This document shows positions 53,401 to 61,493 of a stretch of DNA of 64,000 bases, piece by piece; the first letter of the stretch is position 1; every line of letters begins with the position of its first letter. Source of the stretch: Hymenobacter negativus (lineage in GTDB: Bacteria > Bacteroidota > Bacteroidia > Cytophagales > Hymenobacteraceae); assembly GCF_016056375.1 (NCBI RefSeq), contig NZ_JAEDAE010000001.1:620001-684000 (forward strand). Reading direction: 5' to 3'. The notes under the pieces are model-generated. The model made no database searches, was not told where the DNA came from, and worked only from the letters and a program-made list of their open reading frames with translations. The position numbers were made by a program, and so were the translations under genes.

Positions 53401-53782
53401 CCTGAAGCATATTGATAAAAGTAAAGCAACATCCGACTCACGTACTTTTTTGTTGCGGCAGGTTCTGAGTTTATTTCAACCAGTCAAATCCATAGGCGGT
53501 TCTGATGTAGGACGGGAGGAAATGATGGTGGATTTTGAGCGGCTGGCTGCGCATTGGCTGCAATTGCTTTTGCCTCATGTAAGGCGATTACGCCAAGCCA
53601 ATAAAAATCACCGCCATATCATTAGTCTCAAAACGCTAAAGAAGCATTGGGCCGAAGTATCCCTGACCTCTGAAGTTTTGCAGCACTTACTAGAAGAGTC
53701 AGGAGTGTTGCCGACCGTGGATTACCGCATTGCAGCTTGCATCATTGGCGTGGCCCCGCAAGCTGAAACAGTGCATATTTGA
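50432..53782 (+). CDS. PLD-nuclease/SNF2-like helicase fusion, candidate anti-phage defence protein
   Basis: 1,116 residues. The N-terminal phospholipase D-like domain (about 30-200) has one HKD motif, HAKLYVGD (His146, Lys148, Asp153), followed by GSSNFS. An SF2 helicase of SNF2/DEAD-box type follows: Walker A ADPTGSGKTK (Lys288), motif Ia APPAILKDWKSWC, motif II LDEAHRY (370-373), motif III TTATPLN, motif V ESLNLQQTSALVQLD and motif VI EQRLGRLDRLD (about 740-780). A C-terminal helical region of about 300 residues is unrecognised. Single HKD domains dimerise to form a nuclease. Such fusions occur in phage defence (related domains in DISARM and Dpd systems; Mokosh type II has the reverse order with an SF1 helicase). 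The function here is inferred. AT-richer than its surroundings and monocistronic. Confidence 0.8.
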   Translation: MPKPNSTQHSLDFDGPKWPPQHLQPINWHPRQLRVEPWFLRDLKASTEYGILTGFTSLSELVTLFGGNKYDLPTFRAVRVMLGFEQEPRPRDKKGWPVHQPLADEIRDYWLKRGISIIHGGAILRTIALLEEPEGWLKMRLLEGLHAKLYVGDTHAMLGSSNFSPYGLGMNRQIEANVRFQRHSRSRAIAKRYEYVQQLGQNFWDAGVDYNKRAVELLKSLLQVVTWPEALARAIAEILEGDSLFETGGLLAGAPKLWPHQRQGVAQALYVLDHLGNVLVADPTGSGKTKLVGTLLVALERRKQARQPRPLNLAVVAPPAILKDWKSWCLELGRAGLVGISGGQLSKKEGSPDPHGIRQELQAADVLVLDEAHRYLNARSLRTQQLVQHSYQHLLLTTATPLNKHATDLLRLIELLDVDNLSDTDLLTLERLRSKPLRKFADADVEQLRQFVGQFLLRRTRYELTSQIKRQPKEYERPAPLRGCNYPEHKPKPYKTEETAADQRIAEQMREAAEKLVGIRYLLDLDPKQSHYLTDDEKRRYLEKRVELAPYLARFSLRQALRSSNAALHEHLAGAQDAATKFGLTELPAARLRTQGVIQQLEEVLAKGKLPKRDADKLPDVLVPQLWLYELASWQTQCAAEVAVYREILALLDQLTESRERGKVRLIAKLLSEGNDLVLAFDHSLITLERLRMLFEEQALTEYQSFTVTGAQQRARKRLETDFKLGSTARGIVAFCSDVVSESLNLQQTSALVQLDMPTVLRVAEQRLGRLDRLDSPHETISSYWPKDSSAFSLKADEHLIQALRHAGQLIGNNLVLPDEHLAEYVDGLEHNSITKSLNPFRQAGRDEARWTGLQDALQPVRELKMSGANQLVPQAVYEKIWSSRESIKCRVSYVAAEKAWAFFALRSSTTRSGNWYLLIDDELPESDLARICHALRARLSGQPPNSLAWEDGDAYLNHFLQKLQAAERQLLPHRARRALEVGEDIVRLHLKHIDKSKATSDSRTFLLRQVLSLFQPVKSIGGSDVGREEMMVDFERLAAHWLQLLLPHVRRLRQANKNHRHIISLKTLKKHWAEVSLTSEVLQHLLEESGVLPTVDYRIAACIIGVAPQAETVHI

Positions 53783-53793
53783 AATGAAAAATA

Positions 53794-54016
53794 CTACCCC
53801 ACCAGTCCCAACCCCACCGCGTGCGCCGCCGTGGTATAGTCGGCCGATAGTAGCATGGGTACGTGCTCGGCGCTCAGCTCCCCGATGATGGGGCCGACGA
53901 GGGCGGCGCGCTCGGGAATCTGCACGTCGCGGATGTAGATGGCCTCAATGCGGCCGGGGTGGCGGCGCACCACTTCGCGGTAGATGCAGGCGTCTTCCTG
54001 GCCGCTGTCGCCGCAG
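53794..54016 (-). pseudogene. 3'-end fragment A of an App1-like (DUF2183) gene
   Basis: About 223 bases homologous to the end of the intact gene at 57104-58207. The frame reads CGDSGQEDACIYREVVRRHP and AIYIRDVQIPERAALVGPII, with the same C-terminal ADY.TAAHAVGLGLVG and stop. Homology ends abruptly at 54016, in GTCGCCGCAG, after which sequence leading to the WYL gene begins. The catalytic DxDxT part is absent, so it cannot be functional. Confidence 0.88.
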
Positions 54017-54067
54017 CGCCCCAAACGTCCATCTCCTGCGTAGCTTGGCCGGCCTTAATCCGCTACC

Positions 54068-55042
54068 ATGAACCGTTTCGACCGCATCACGGCCATTCTC
54101 ATCCAGCTGCAAACCCGACGCGTGGTGAGTGGGCCCGCGCTGGCCGAGCGGTTTGGTGTGAGTTTGCGCACGGTGTACCGCGACCTGCGCACGCTGGAAC
54201 AAGCCGGCGTGCCGCTGTTTGGCGAGCCGGGGGTGGGCTACTCGCTGGCCGAGGGCTACCGGCTGCCGCCCGTCATGTTCACCCGGGAGGAAGCCACGGC
54301 GCTGCTCACGGCCGAAAAGCTGGCCGCCCGCCTTACCGACGCGCCCACGGCTCAACTCAGCGGCGCGGCCATGGACAAGCTGCGCGCCGTGCTGCGCCAC
54401 GCCGACCGCGACCACCTCGAAACCCTCAGCCCCCATATCCAGGTGCTGCAACCCCGCGGCCCGGCCGACGGCCCCAACGCCTACCAGCTACTGCTCACGG
54501 CCGTGGCCACGCAGCAAGTGGTGCGCCTGCGCTACCAGGCCGCCGACCACGCCGCGCCCGAAACGCGCGCCGCGGAGCCCATTGGCCTGTACCGGGGCCG
54601 GCAGTGGCACGTGGTGGCCTATTGCCGGCTGCGGCAGGCCTTCCGCGACTTCCGCCTCGACCGCATCCAGCACCTGGAAACGACCACCGAAGTGTTTGCG
54701 GCGCGCCCCGAAACCCTGCAGCAGTACTGGCAGGAGGAGGCCAGCCGGCGGCCGCGCGAAAAAGTAGTGCTCCGGTTTCAGCTGGGGGCGCTGCCGCCGG
54801 CCACGGTGCAGCAGCTGCACGACACCAAGCGCCAGTACGGCTGGGCCCACGAGCAGCCGCTGCCCGATGGCCGCCTGGAAATGACCTTGTTGCTGGGCTC
54901 GCTGACGTACCTGGCCAGCTGGCTGCTGCCCTACGCGGGGGCCGTGGTGGCGGTGGAGCCGCTGGCCCTGCGCGAACACCTGCGCGAGCTGGCCCAGCGG
55001 GCGCACGATTTTTTTTGCGTGCCCGAAAAGATGCTGACATAG
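54068..55042 (+). CDS. WYL-domain transcriptional regulator (YafY type)
   Basis: 324 residues: N-terminal HTH_11 winged helix (about 1-58; FDRITAILIQLQTRRVVSGP, FGVSLRTVYRDLRTLEQAGV), a WYL domain (about 140-215; RLRYQAADHAAPETRAAEPI, GLYRGRQWHVVAYCRLRQAF) and a WCX extension (about 230-324). WYL domains sense ligands such as nucleotides or ssDNA. It is probably co-transcribed with or controls the downstream RidA gene (74-base gap), a common pair. It starts 51 bases after App1 fragment A. Confidence 0.92.
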   Translation: MNRFDRITAILIQLQTRRVVSGPALAERFGVSLRTVYRDLRTLEQAGVPLFGEPGVGYSLAEGYRLPPVMFTREEATALLTAEKLAARLTDAPTAQLSGAAMDKLRAVLRHADRDHLETLSPHIQVLQPRGPADGPNAYQLLLTAVATQQVVRLRYQAADHAAPETRAAEPIGLYRGRQWHVVAYCRLRQAFRDFRLDRIQHLETTTEVFAARPETLQQYWQEEASRRPREKVVLRFQLGALPPATVQQLHDTKRQYGWAHEQPLPDGRLEMTLLLGSLTYLASWLLPYAGAVVAVEPLALREHLRELAQRAHDFFCVPEKMLT

Positions 55043-55116
55043 GGCTGTCAGGTGCGGCGGGAAATTTTGTGGGGTCAAACGACAAACACCTTTTACCCAA
55101 CCCCACAAATCAACAA

Positions 55117-55509
55117 ATGGAAAAGCGAACCATTGACCCCTGGATATGGGGCGAGCGCACCAACTCGGTGCAAGCCGTCGAAATCAAGCAGCCCGAAGCC
55201 ACGCTCTATTGCTCGGGGCTGGTGGCCCTCGACGCCGAAGGACGGCCCAGCACCGCCGACATGCGCAGCCAGCTGCTGCAAACCTTCCAGAACCTGGAGC
55301 AGCTCATCGGCGAGGCCGGCTACGAGTGCCGGGGCATTGCGCGGCTGAACGTGTACACCACCTCGGTGACGGAGTTTTTCACCACCTGCACCGATGTCTA
55401 CCAGGAATGGACGGCCCGGCACTGCGTCCGGCAGGCCACCACGCTGCTGGAAGTCAAAGGCCTGTTCGCGAACCTCAGCGTGGAGCTGGAAGCCACCCTG
55501 GTTAAATAG
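55117..55509 (+). CDS. RidA/YjgF-family protein
   Basis: 130 residues, trimeric reactive-imine/enamine deaminase family. Characteristic: SVQAVEIKQPEATLYCSGLV, MRSQLLQTFQNLEQLIGEAG, ARLNVYTTSVTEFF, and VRQATTLLEVKGLF, where the conserved Arg is kept. Family members deaminate 2-aminoacrylate. It differs from classical RidA in the middle, so it may be a Rid subfamily member with another role. The start is ATG 55117. It lies after the WYL regulator and is followed by a hairpin terminator at 55533-55559. Confidence 0.9.
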   Translation: MEKRTIDPWIWGERTNSVQAVEIKQPEATLYCSGLVALDAEGRPSTADMRSQLLQTFQNLEQLIGEAGYECRGIARLNVYTTSVTEFFTTCTDVYQEWTARHCVRQATTLLEVKGLFANLSVELEATLVK

Positions 55510-55532
55510 GCGCCACGGCCGTCGCACAGCGC

Positions 55533-55560
55533 AAGGGCCCGGTCGTGTGCCGGGCCCTTT
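55533..55560 (+). terminator. Hairpin terminator of ridA
   Basis: AAGGGCCCGG (55533-55542) and CCGGGCCCTT (55550-55559) around TCGTGTG, followed by TGC. Weak T tract. Confidence 0.7.
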
Positions 55561-55615
55561 GCGTGTAGCCCGTGCGCGGCGAGCGGCTGCGGTGGAGTAG
55601 GCGGGCGGTAATGGA

Positions 55616-55776
55616 TTACCCTACCAGCCCCAGCCCCACCGCATGCGCCGCAGCCGTGGCGTAATCGGCCACCAGCAGCATGAGTACGTCCTGGGTTTTC
55701 AGCTTCTCGCTGATGGGGCCGACGATGGCGGGCCCCTGCACTTCGCGGATGTAGGTGGCGCGAATGCGGCCGGGGT
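55616..55776 (-). pseudogene. 3'-end fragment B of an App1-like (DUF2183) gene
   Basis: 161 bases homologous to the last part of the intact app1-like gene. The frame reads GRIRATYIREVQ, then VGPISEKLKTQDVLMLLVAD and YATAAAHAVGLGLVG with stop TAA. It is shorter than fragment A and has lost a few codons (RDVQVPERAAL is reduced to REVQGPA). Homology ends at 55776 (GCGGCCGGGGT). Unrelated sequence follows. Confidence 0.87.
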
Positions 55777-55976
55777 ACCGGTGGTTTCTGAGCCACTTTA
55801 GACGCGGTGGCAACGGGCCGCGCGGACCGATAATAGGACGGCTGAACCAACAGGGCAGTAACAGAGCTGGCAGCCAGTAAAATACTCCCGGCAAGTACCG
55901 CAGCTTGGCGTATGTTTGCTGCCCCGGCTGCCACGGCGGCGGCCGGTTAACGCTCACTCCTTAATGCGCTTACGGT

Positions 55977-57020
55977 ATGGCAGAACAACCCAATAACTCC
56001 CCCAATCCGGCAACTGACCCCGCGGGCAGTGCGCCCAGTGCCTTTCGCTGGGTCAAGCTGGGCTCGCCTGGCTCGGGCGTGCACATCGTGGCCTCGGCGG
56101 GCACCAGCAACGCTGGAGGCAACCCCAACGTGTTTGGCCTCGACAACAAGGGTAACTTGTGGAGCTGCTGGCTGAATGGCACTACCTGGCAGTGGACCAA
56201 CCTGAACCAACCCCCCGGCGTGCCACTGGCGCGGCCCGTGGGCCCGGCCCTTATCGACGGATGTGCCAACGTGCTGCTGCTCGACCACAAAGGCGCCCTG
56301 TGGACCTGCTGGCTCAACGGCCCCAACTGGCAGTGGGACCGCCAGGGCCAGCCCCCCACCACGGGCCAGCTGCTGCACGCCGCCGGCACGGTGGACAGCA
56401 ACGGATTTTCTACGGTCTACATCCTCGACGACAAGAGCATTTTGTGGCAATGCGACTACGCCAAAGGCGGGCTGTGGACCAGCCTGGGCCAGCCGGCGGG
56501 CGGCGACGCGGGATTGGAGCCCGTGGCCGCCCTCATGACCAGCCACGGCAGTAGCGCTTTCTTGCTCGACGACGTGGGTACCCTGTGGGGAGGCTGGCTG
56601 AACCAGGGGGCACCCGTCTGGAGCACGCTGAATCAACCCAGTGGCTTGCAGGCCGTCCAGGGCGCGGGGGGCATCGCGGTGGGCGGCCAGCCCAACGTGT
56701 TTGCGCTCGATGTCAAGGGCAACCTGTGGGCTTGCTCGCCGAACGGCAGCGCCTGGCAGTGGACCAACCCGGGCCAGCCGGCGGGTGGGCCGCTGGCCTT
56801 GCCGTTGGGCACCGTCATGGCCCCGGGCAGTGAACCCGTCGTGCTGCTGCAGGACGGTGGCGGCGTGCTCTGGAATTACAATTGCAAATGGAAGCAGTGG
56901 GGCAAAATAGGCCAGCCGGGCAGCGGCAGCCTGGTGGCCGGAATGGGCAACCTCGACACCGGAAACGAAACCTACGTGTTCGGGCTGGACGCTTTCGACG
57001 ACCTCTGGGCCTGCTACTAG
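55977..57020 (+). CDS. Seven-repeat beta-propeller, lectin-like protein
   Basis: 347 residues built of seven repeats of about 45-50 residues. The consensus is vF.LD.kGnLW.cw.nG..W.w...gqP.G, e.g. NVFGLDNKGNLWSCWLNGT, NVLLLDHKGALWTCWLNGP and NVFALDVKGNLWACSPNGS. This matches the blade pattern of fucose-binding PLL-type and tectonin-like lectin propellers, but the sugar-binding residues cannot be checked. There is no signal peptide or membrane helix. The N-terminal 20 residues are low-complexity (Asn/Pro/Ala). The gene is flanked by App1 fragment B and the intact app1-like gene, so it is cargo of the same accretion region. Recognition of a glycan on a phage, cell or toxin is possible but unproven. 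Confidence 0.7.
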   Translation: MAEQPNNSPNPATDPAGSAPSAFRWVKLGSPGSGVHIVASAGTSNAGGNPNVFGLDNKGNLWSCWLNGTTWQWTNLNQPPGVPLARPVGPALIDGCANVLLLDHKGALWTCWLNGPNWQWDRQGQPPTTGQLLHAAGTVDSNGFSTVYILDDKSILWQCDYAKGGLWTSLGQPAGGDAGLEPVAALMTSHGSSAFLLDDVGTLWGGWLNQGAPVWSTLNQPSGLQAVQGAGGIAVGGQPNVFALDVKGNLWACSPNGSAWQWTNPGQPAGGPLALPLGTVMAPGSEPVVLLQDGGGVLWNYNCKWKQWGKIGQPGSGSLVAGMGNLDTGNETYVFGLDAFDDLWACY

Positions 57021-57103
57021 CCGCCCCAATTCGCTTCTTTACTTCGCCCGCCAGCCGCTTTCCCAAGAGCCGTTGGCGGGCGAAATGCGTTTTGCCCGGC
57101 GGC

Positions 57104-58207
57104 CTATACCACCAGCCCCAGCCCCGCCGCGTGCGCCGCCGCCGTGGCATAATCAGCCACCAGCAGCATGGGCACGCCTTCCCGGCCCAGCTCCTCAATA
57201 ATGGGCCCGACCAGAGCGGCCCGCTCGGGCACCTGCACGTCGCGGATGTAGATGGCGCGGATGCGGCCGGGGTGGCGGCGCACCACTTCGCGATAGATAC
57301 GAGCGTCTTCCTGTCCGCTGTCGCCGCAGAGCACAAAGGGCAGGGCGGGGTAGGTAGTGAGAATGTCGTCGATTTCGTGCAGCTTGTGGGCGAAGTGGAT
57401 GGCGGCCGAGCCCGTGACGCCGGGCGGGGGCGTGGTTTTGGGGCGGGCAATGCTGAGGTCGCGCAGCAGGAGCGGACCGGTGGGTATTTCGTGCAGCCGC
57501 AGAAACTCGGCCAGCATATCGTAGAGGTTCCAGGGGCTGCTGCTCACGAAGAAAAACGGGTTGTCGGGCCGGCCGGTGCGGCCGTGCTGGAGCCGGCGGT
57601 AAAACTCGGCCACGCCCTCGAAGGGCTGTTTCGATTGGGCATTGCTGAACAGCACGCGGCCCAGCATCTTGAAAATATTGGTGGCGCTGGTTTCGAATAC
57701 CGTGTCGTCGAGGTCGGAAATCACGCCGAACTCGGCGCTGGCGGGCGGCACCAGCACGGCGGCCTCGGTGGCAATAGCCTTGTGAGGCAGCTTGAGGAAC
57801 CGGGGCAGCCGGGCCACGCGCACCGGCACCGGGTACCAGAGGTAGGCCACGGGCGCGGGCAGCGCCTGCGGCTCGATGACGAGGGTGAAATAGCCTTCGT
57901 CGTCGGTGGTGACGAGGTGCTGGCTGCCGTCGGGCAGTTCGGCCACGAGGTCGGCCCCCGCTACTTCGCGGCTGTTGAAGCGCCGCACCATGCTGCGGAA
58001 GTTGCGCCAGCCGGAATCGGTGGCGGTGGCGGCCACTAGGCCGGGGTCGGCCAGCAGGCGGCCTTTGATGTAGAACTTCGTGGTGGTGCCGTAGCTGCGG
58101 TAGGCGTCGATTAGCAGGGGCCGCAGCCAGCCACGCCGGGCCGAAAAGCGGGTATATAGATGGTCGGTCCACTCGGAAAAATTGGATAGGGCAGCAGGCA
58201 GCTTCAT
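57104..58207 (-). CDS. App1-like phosphatidate phosphatase domain protein (DUF2183)
   Basis: 367 residues. An N-terminal beta-rich region (about 40-150; YGTTTKFYIKGRLLADPG, YFTLVIEPQALPAPVAYLWY) is followed by a HAD-like catalytic domain with DLDDTVFET (165-173, the Dx[DN]xT nucleophile site), FFFVSSSPWNLYDMLAEFLR, and CGDSGQEDARIYREVVRRHP. Related yeast App1 dephosphorylates phosphatidic acid and binds actin-patch proteins; bacterial members are of unknown physiological role. The protein is complete. Its 3' end is duplicated twice to the left at 53794 and 55616. Confidence 0.9.
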   Translation of the reverse strand: MKLPAALSNFSEWTDHLYTRFSARRGWLRPLLIDAYRSYGTTTKFYIKGRLLADPGLVAATATDSGWRNFRSMVRRFNSREVAGADLVAELPDGSQHLVTTDDEGYFTLVIEPQALPAPVAYLWYPVPVRVARLPRFLKLPHKAIATEAAVLVPPASAEFGVISDLDDTVFETSATNIFKMLGRVLFSNAQSKQPFEGVAEFYRRLQHGRTGRPDNPFFFVSSSPWNLYDMLAEFLRLHEIPTGPLLLRDLSIARPKTTPPPGVTGSAAIHFAHKLHEIDDILTTYPALPFVLCGDSGQEDARIYREVVRRHPGRIRAIYIRDVQVPERAALVGPIIEELGREGVPMLLVADYATAAAHAAGLGLVV

Positions 58208-58359
58208 GGGACAAACCTACGGCCGACAGGTTGTAGCGTTGGTAGCGCAAGGCTTTGGGTGGGTCTGGCGCGCCAGCGGCAGTAGAGTAAGGCAGCCGCG
58301 CTGGCACCTTTTCCCGTAGAAGCTCGACGCTTGAATTCCCCGCGCTTACCCGCCCACCC

Positions 58360-59478
<1,119 letters not shown>

Positions 59479-59820
59479 GGGCCGGCCGGCTTGTTTGATT
59501 TTTGTACTTATTGCTTTGATTTCTATAACGCGGCCTCATGGGTGCAGCCAGAGCTTTGTGTTGTCGCGAAGGCCCCGGAACGAAGGTCCGGCCGGGCGGT
59601 TTGGTGAGCAGGGATTAAACATCCCTGCGGGGCCGGCAGTTAGGAGTTAGTGCCGAGGCCTTGACAAGCATAAGGAATAATGAAAAGAGAATGCCTTTTC
59701 CTTATTTTGGTTATATTTCTTACGGGTAATGGCAGCGGCCCAGTGCTTTGCCGGGCTGCCCACCCCGCGGTAAAGCGGCCCTGAGCCGGTGAGCCTTTCC
59801 CTGACTTATTAATACACGCC
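59479..59820. other. 342-bp intergenic region upstream of paoABC
   Basis: No credible gene is present. It contains an AT-rich block (59660-59730) with several T runs near TTATTTTGG, and a short hairpin GCAGGGAT/ATCCCTGC (59608-59628). It is probably the terminator region of the topoisomerase gene and the promoter of the aldehyde oxidoreductase operon. Confidence 0.5.
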
Positions 59821-60453
59821 ATGCAAGAAGACCTTTTTCCGGCCTCCGACGCCCCGCAGCCGGCCGACGACTCGCGCCGCACGTTCATGAAGCAGGCGGG
59901 CGGCATTTTCGGCTTTGCGCTGGCGGCGCCGCTGGCCGGGCAGGCCGAGCGCCTCACCGCCTATTCCAAAACCACCACGGGCGTCACCACCCTCACGCTG
60001 CGCATCAACGGCCAGCCCCGCACGGTGCAGGCCGAGCCGCGCGTGACGTTGCTCGACGCGCTGCGCGAGCGCCTGGACCTGACGGGCACCAAAAAGGGCT
60101 GCGACCACGGCCAATGCGGGGCCTGCACGGTGCTCGTGGACGGCCAGCGCGTGAACAGCTGCCTGACGCTGGCCATCACCACTCAGGGCAAGGAGATTAC
60201 TACCATCGAGGGCCTGGCCCAGGGCGAGGCGCTGCACCCCATGCAGGAGGCTTTCCTGAAGCACGACGGCTTTCAGTGCGGCTACTGCACCCCAGGCCAG
60301 ATTATGAGCGGCGTGGCCTGCGTGAAGGAAGGGCACGCCACCACCGACGACCAGGCCCGCGAGTGGATGAGCGGCAACCTCTGCCGCTGCGGGGCCTACG
60401 CCAACATTCTGGCCGCCGTGCGCGAGGTGGCGACGCAACAAGCAAAAGGCTAA
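59821..60453 (+). CDS. paoA: Aldehyde oxidoreductase, [2Fe-2S] subunit (PaoA-like)
   Basis: 210-residue iron-sulfur subunit of a periplasmic molybdenum aldehyde oxidoreductase. It begins with a Tat signal (DSRRTFMKQAGGIFGFAL, RR-x-F-x-K type). A plant-type [2Fe-2S] domain has CDHGQCGACTV and a distal Cys at VNSCL, and a C-terminal [2Fe-2S] helical domain has CGYCTPGQIM and CRCGAYANI. Length and order match E. coli PaoA (YagT). It is first in the operon paoA-paoB-paoC, and paoB follows after 13 bases. Confidence 0.93.
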   Translation: MQEDLFPASDAPQPADDSRRTFMKQAGGIFGFALAAPLAGQAERLTAYSKTTTGVTTLTLRINGQPRTVQAEPRVTLLDALRERLDLTGTKKGCDHGQCGACTVLVDGQRVNSCLTLAITTQGKEITTIEGLAQGEALHPMQEAFLKHDGFQCGYCTPGQIMSGVACVKEGHATTDDQAREWMSGNLCRCGAYANILAAVREVATQQAKG

Positions 60454-60466
60454 CACAGGCTATTCC

Positions 60467-61450
60467 ATGAACGACTTTAGCTACACCGCCGCCGCCACGG
60501 CCAAGGAGGCCACCGGCCTGCTCAAAGACCAGCCCACCGCCACCTACCTGGCCGGTGGCACCACGTTGCTGGACCTGATGAAGGCCAACCTGCTGGCGCC
60601 CCCGCACCTGGTCGACGTGAACCCGCTGCCCCTCACCGCCATCGAGCAAACCCCGGACGGGCTGCGCATTGGGGCAATGGCGCGCATGAGCGCCGTGGGC
60701 GAGCACCCGTTGGTGGTGCAGGGCTACCCGGCCGTGTCAAAATCCCTGCTGCTGGCCGCCTCGCCGCAGCTGCGCAACATGGCCAGCATTGGCGGTAACC
60801 TGCTGCAGCGCACCCGCTGCGGCTACTTCCGCGACGCGGCCTTTCCGTGCAACAAGCGGGTGCCCGGCTCGGGCTGCCCGGCGCTGGAGGGCGACAACCA
60901 CAACCTGGCCGTGCTAGGGGTGAGCGAGAGCTGCATCGCCACCGCTTATCCCGGCGACTTGGCGGTGGCCTTGGCCGCGCTGGATGCCGTGCTAACGCTG
61001 GAAAATGCCAAGGGCAAGCAGCGCCGCGTGCCCATAACCGAATTTTACCTGCTGCCGGGCCGCACGCCGCACAAAGAGAATGTGCTGGAACCGGGCGAGT
61101 TAATCGTGGCCGTCACAATTCCCCAGGCCGCCCACGCCCAGCGCTCCACCTACCTGAAGGTGCGCGAGCGCAGCAGCTACGCCTACGCCCTGGCCTCGGC
61201 CGCGGTGGGCTTGGACGTGCAGGGCGGCACCATCCGTACCGCCCGGGTGGCCCTGGGCGGGGTGGGCGCGCAGCCCTGGCGCTCGCGCGAGGCCGAAAAA
61301 GTGTTGACCGGCCAGCCCGCCACTGAGGCCACGTTCCGAGCCGCCGCGGCCGCCGCGCTGCGCGAGGCGCAGCCCCGCAAGGAAAACGCCTACAAGGTGG
61401 ACTTGGTCCAGAACACGCTGGTGCGGGCCTTGCAGGAAGTAGCCGGCTAG
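60467..61450 (+). CDS. paoB: Aldehyde oxidoreductase, FAD subunit (PaoB-like)
   Basis: 327 residues. It carries the FAD-binding molybdopterin dehydrogenase fold with TYLAGGTTLLDLMKANLLAP and GNLLQRTRCGYFRDAAFPCN, plus a downstream GSGCPALEG. The cysteines at RTRC, FPC and SGC correspond to the extra [4Fe-4S]-like insertion seen in PaoB. The C-terminal CO_deh_flav_C domain is helical (RAAAAAALREAQPRKENAYK). It has no signal of its own, so it is exported with PaoA by the Tat route. Second gene of the operon. Confidence 0.93.
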   Translation: MNDFSYTAAATAKEATGLLKDQPTATYLAGGTTLLDLMKANLLAPPHLVDVNPLPLTAIEQTPDGLRIGAMARMSAVGEHPLVVQGYPAVSKSLLLAASPQLRNMASIGGNLLQRTRCGYFRDAAFPCNKRVPGSGCPALEGDNHNLAVLGVSESCIATAYPGDLAVALAALDAVLTLENAKGKQRRVPITEFYLLPGRTPHKENVLEPGELIVAVTIPQAAHAQRSTYLKVRERSSYAYALASAAVGLDVQGGTIRTARVALGGVGAQPWRSREAEKVLTGQPATEATFRAAAAAALREAQPRKENAYKVDLVQNTLVRALQEVAG

Positions 61451-61493
61451 CGGGCTGATTCAGCGCCGCATTCACCCTCATTGAAAGTACGTT

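Noticed and set aside
50432..53782. Assignment to DISARM or Mokosh
   Set aside because: DISARM needs separate drmA/B/C genes, absent here. Mokosh type II uses an SF1 helicase with a C-terminal PLD, the reverse of this order.
53863..55040. Long plus-strand frame preceding ridA in the same phase
   Set aside because: Only the last 130 codons (from ATG 55117) match a protein family. The earlier part overlaps the WYL gene in another frame and is Arg/Pro/Ala-rich nonsense.
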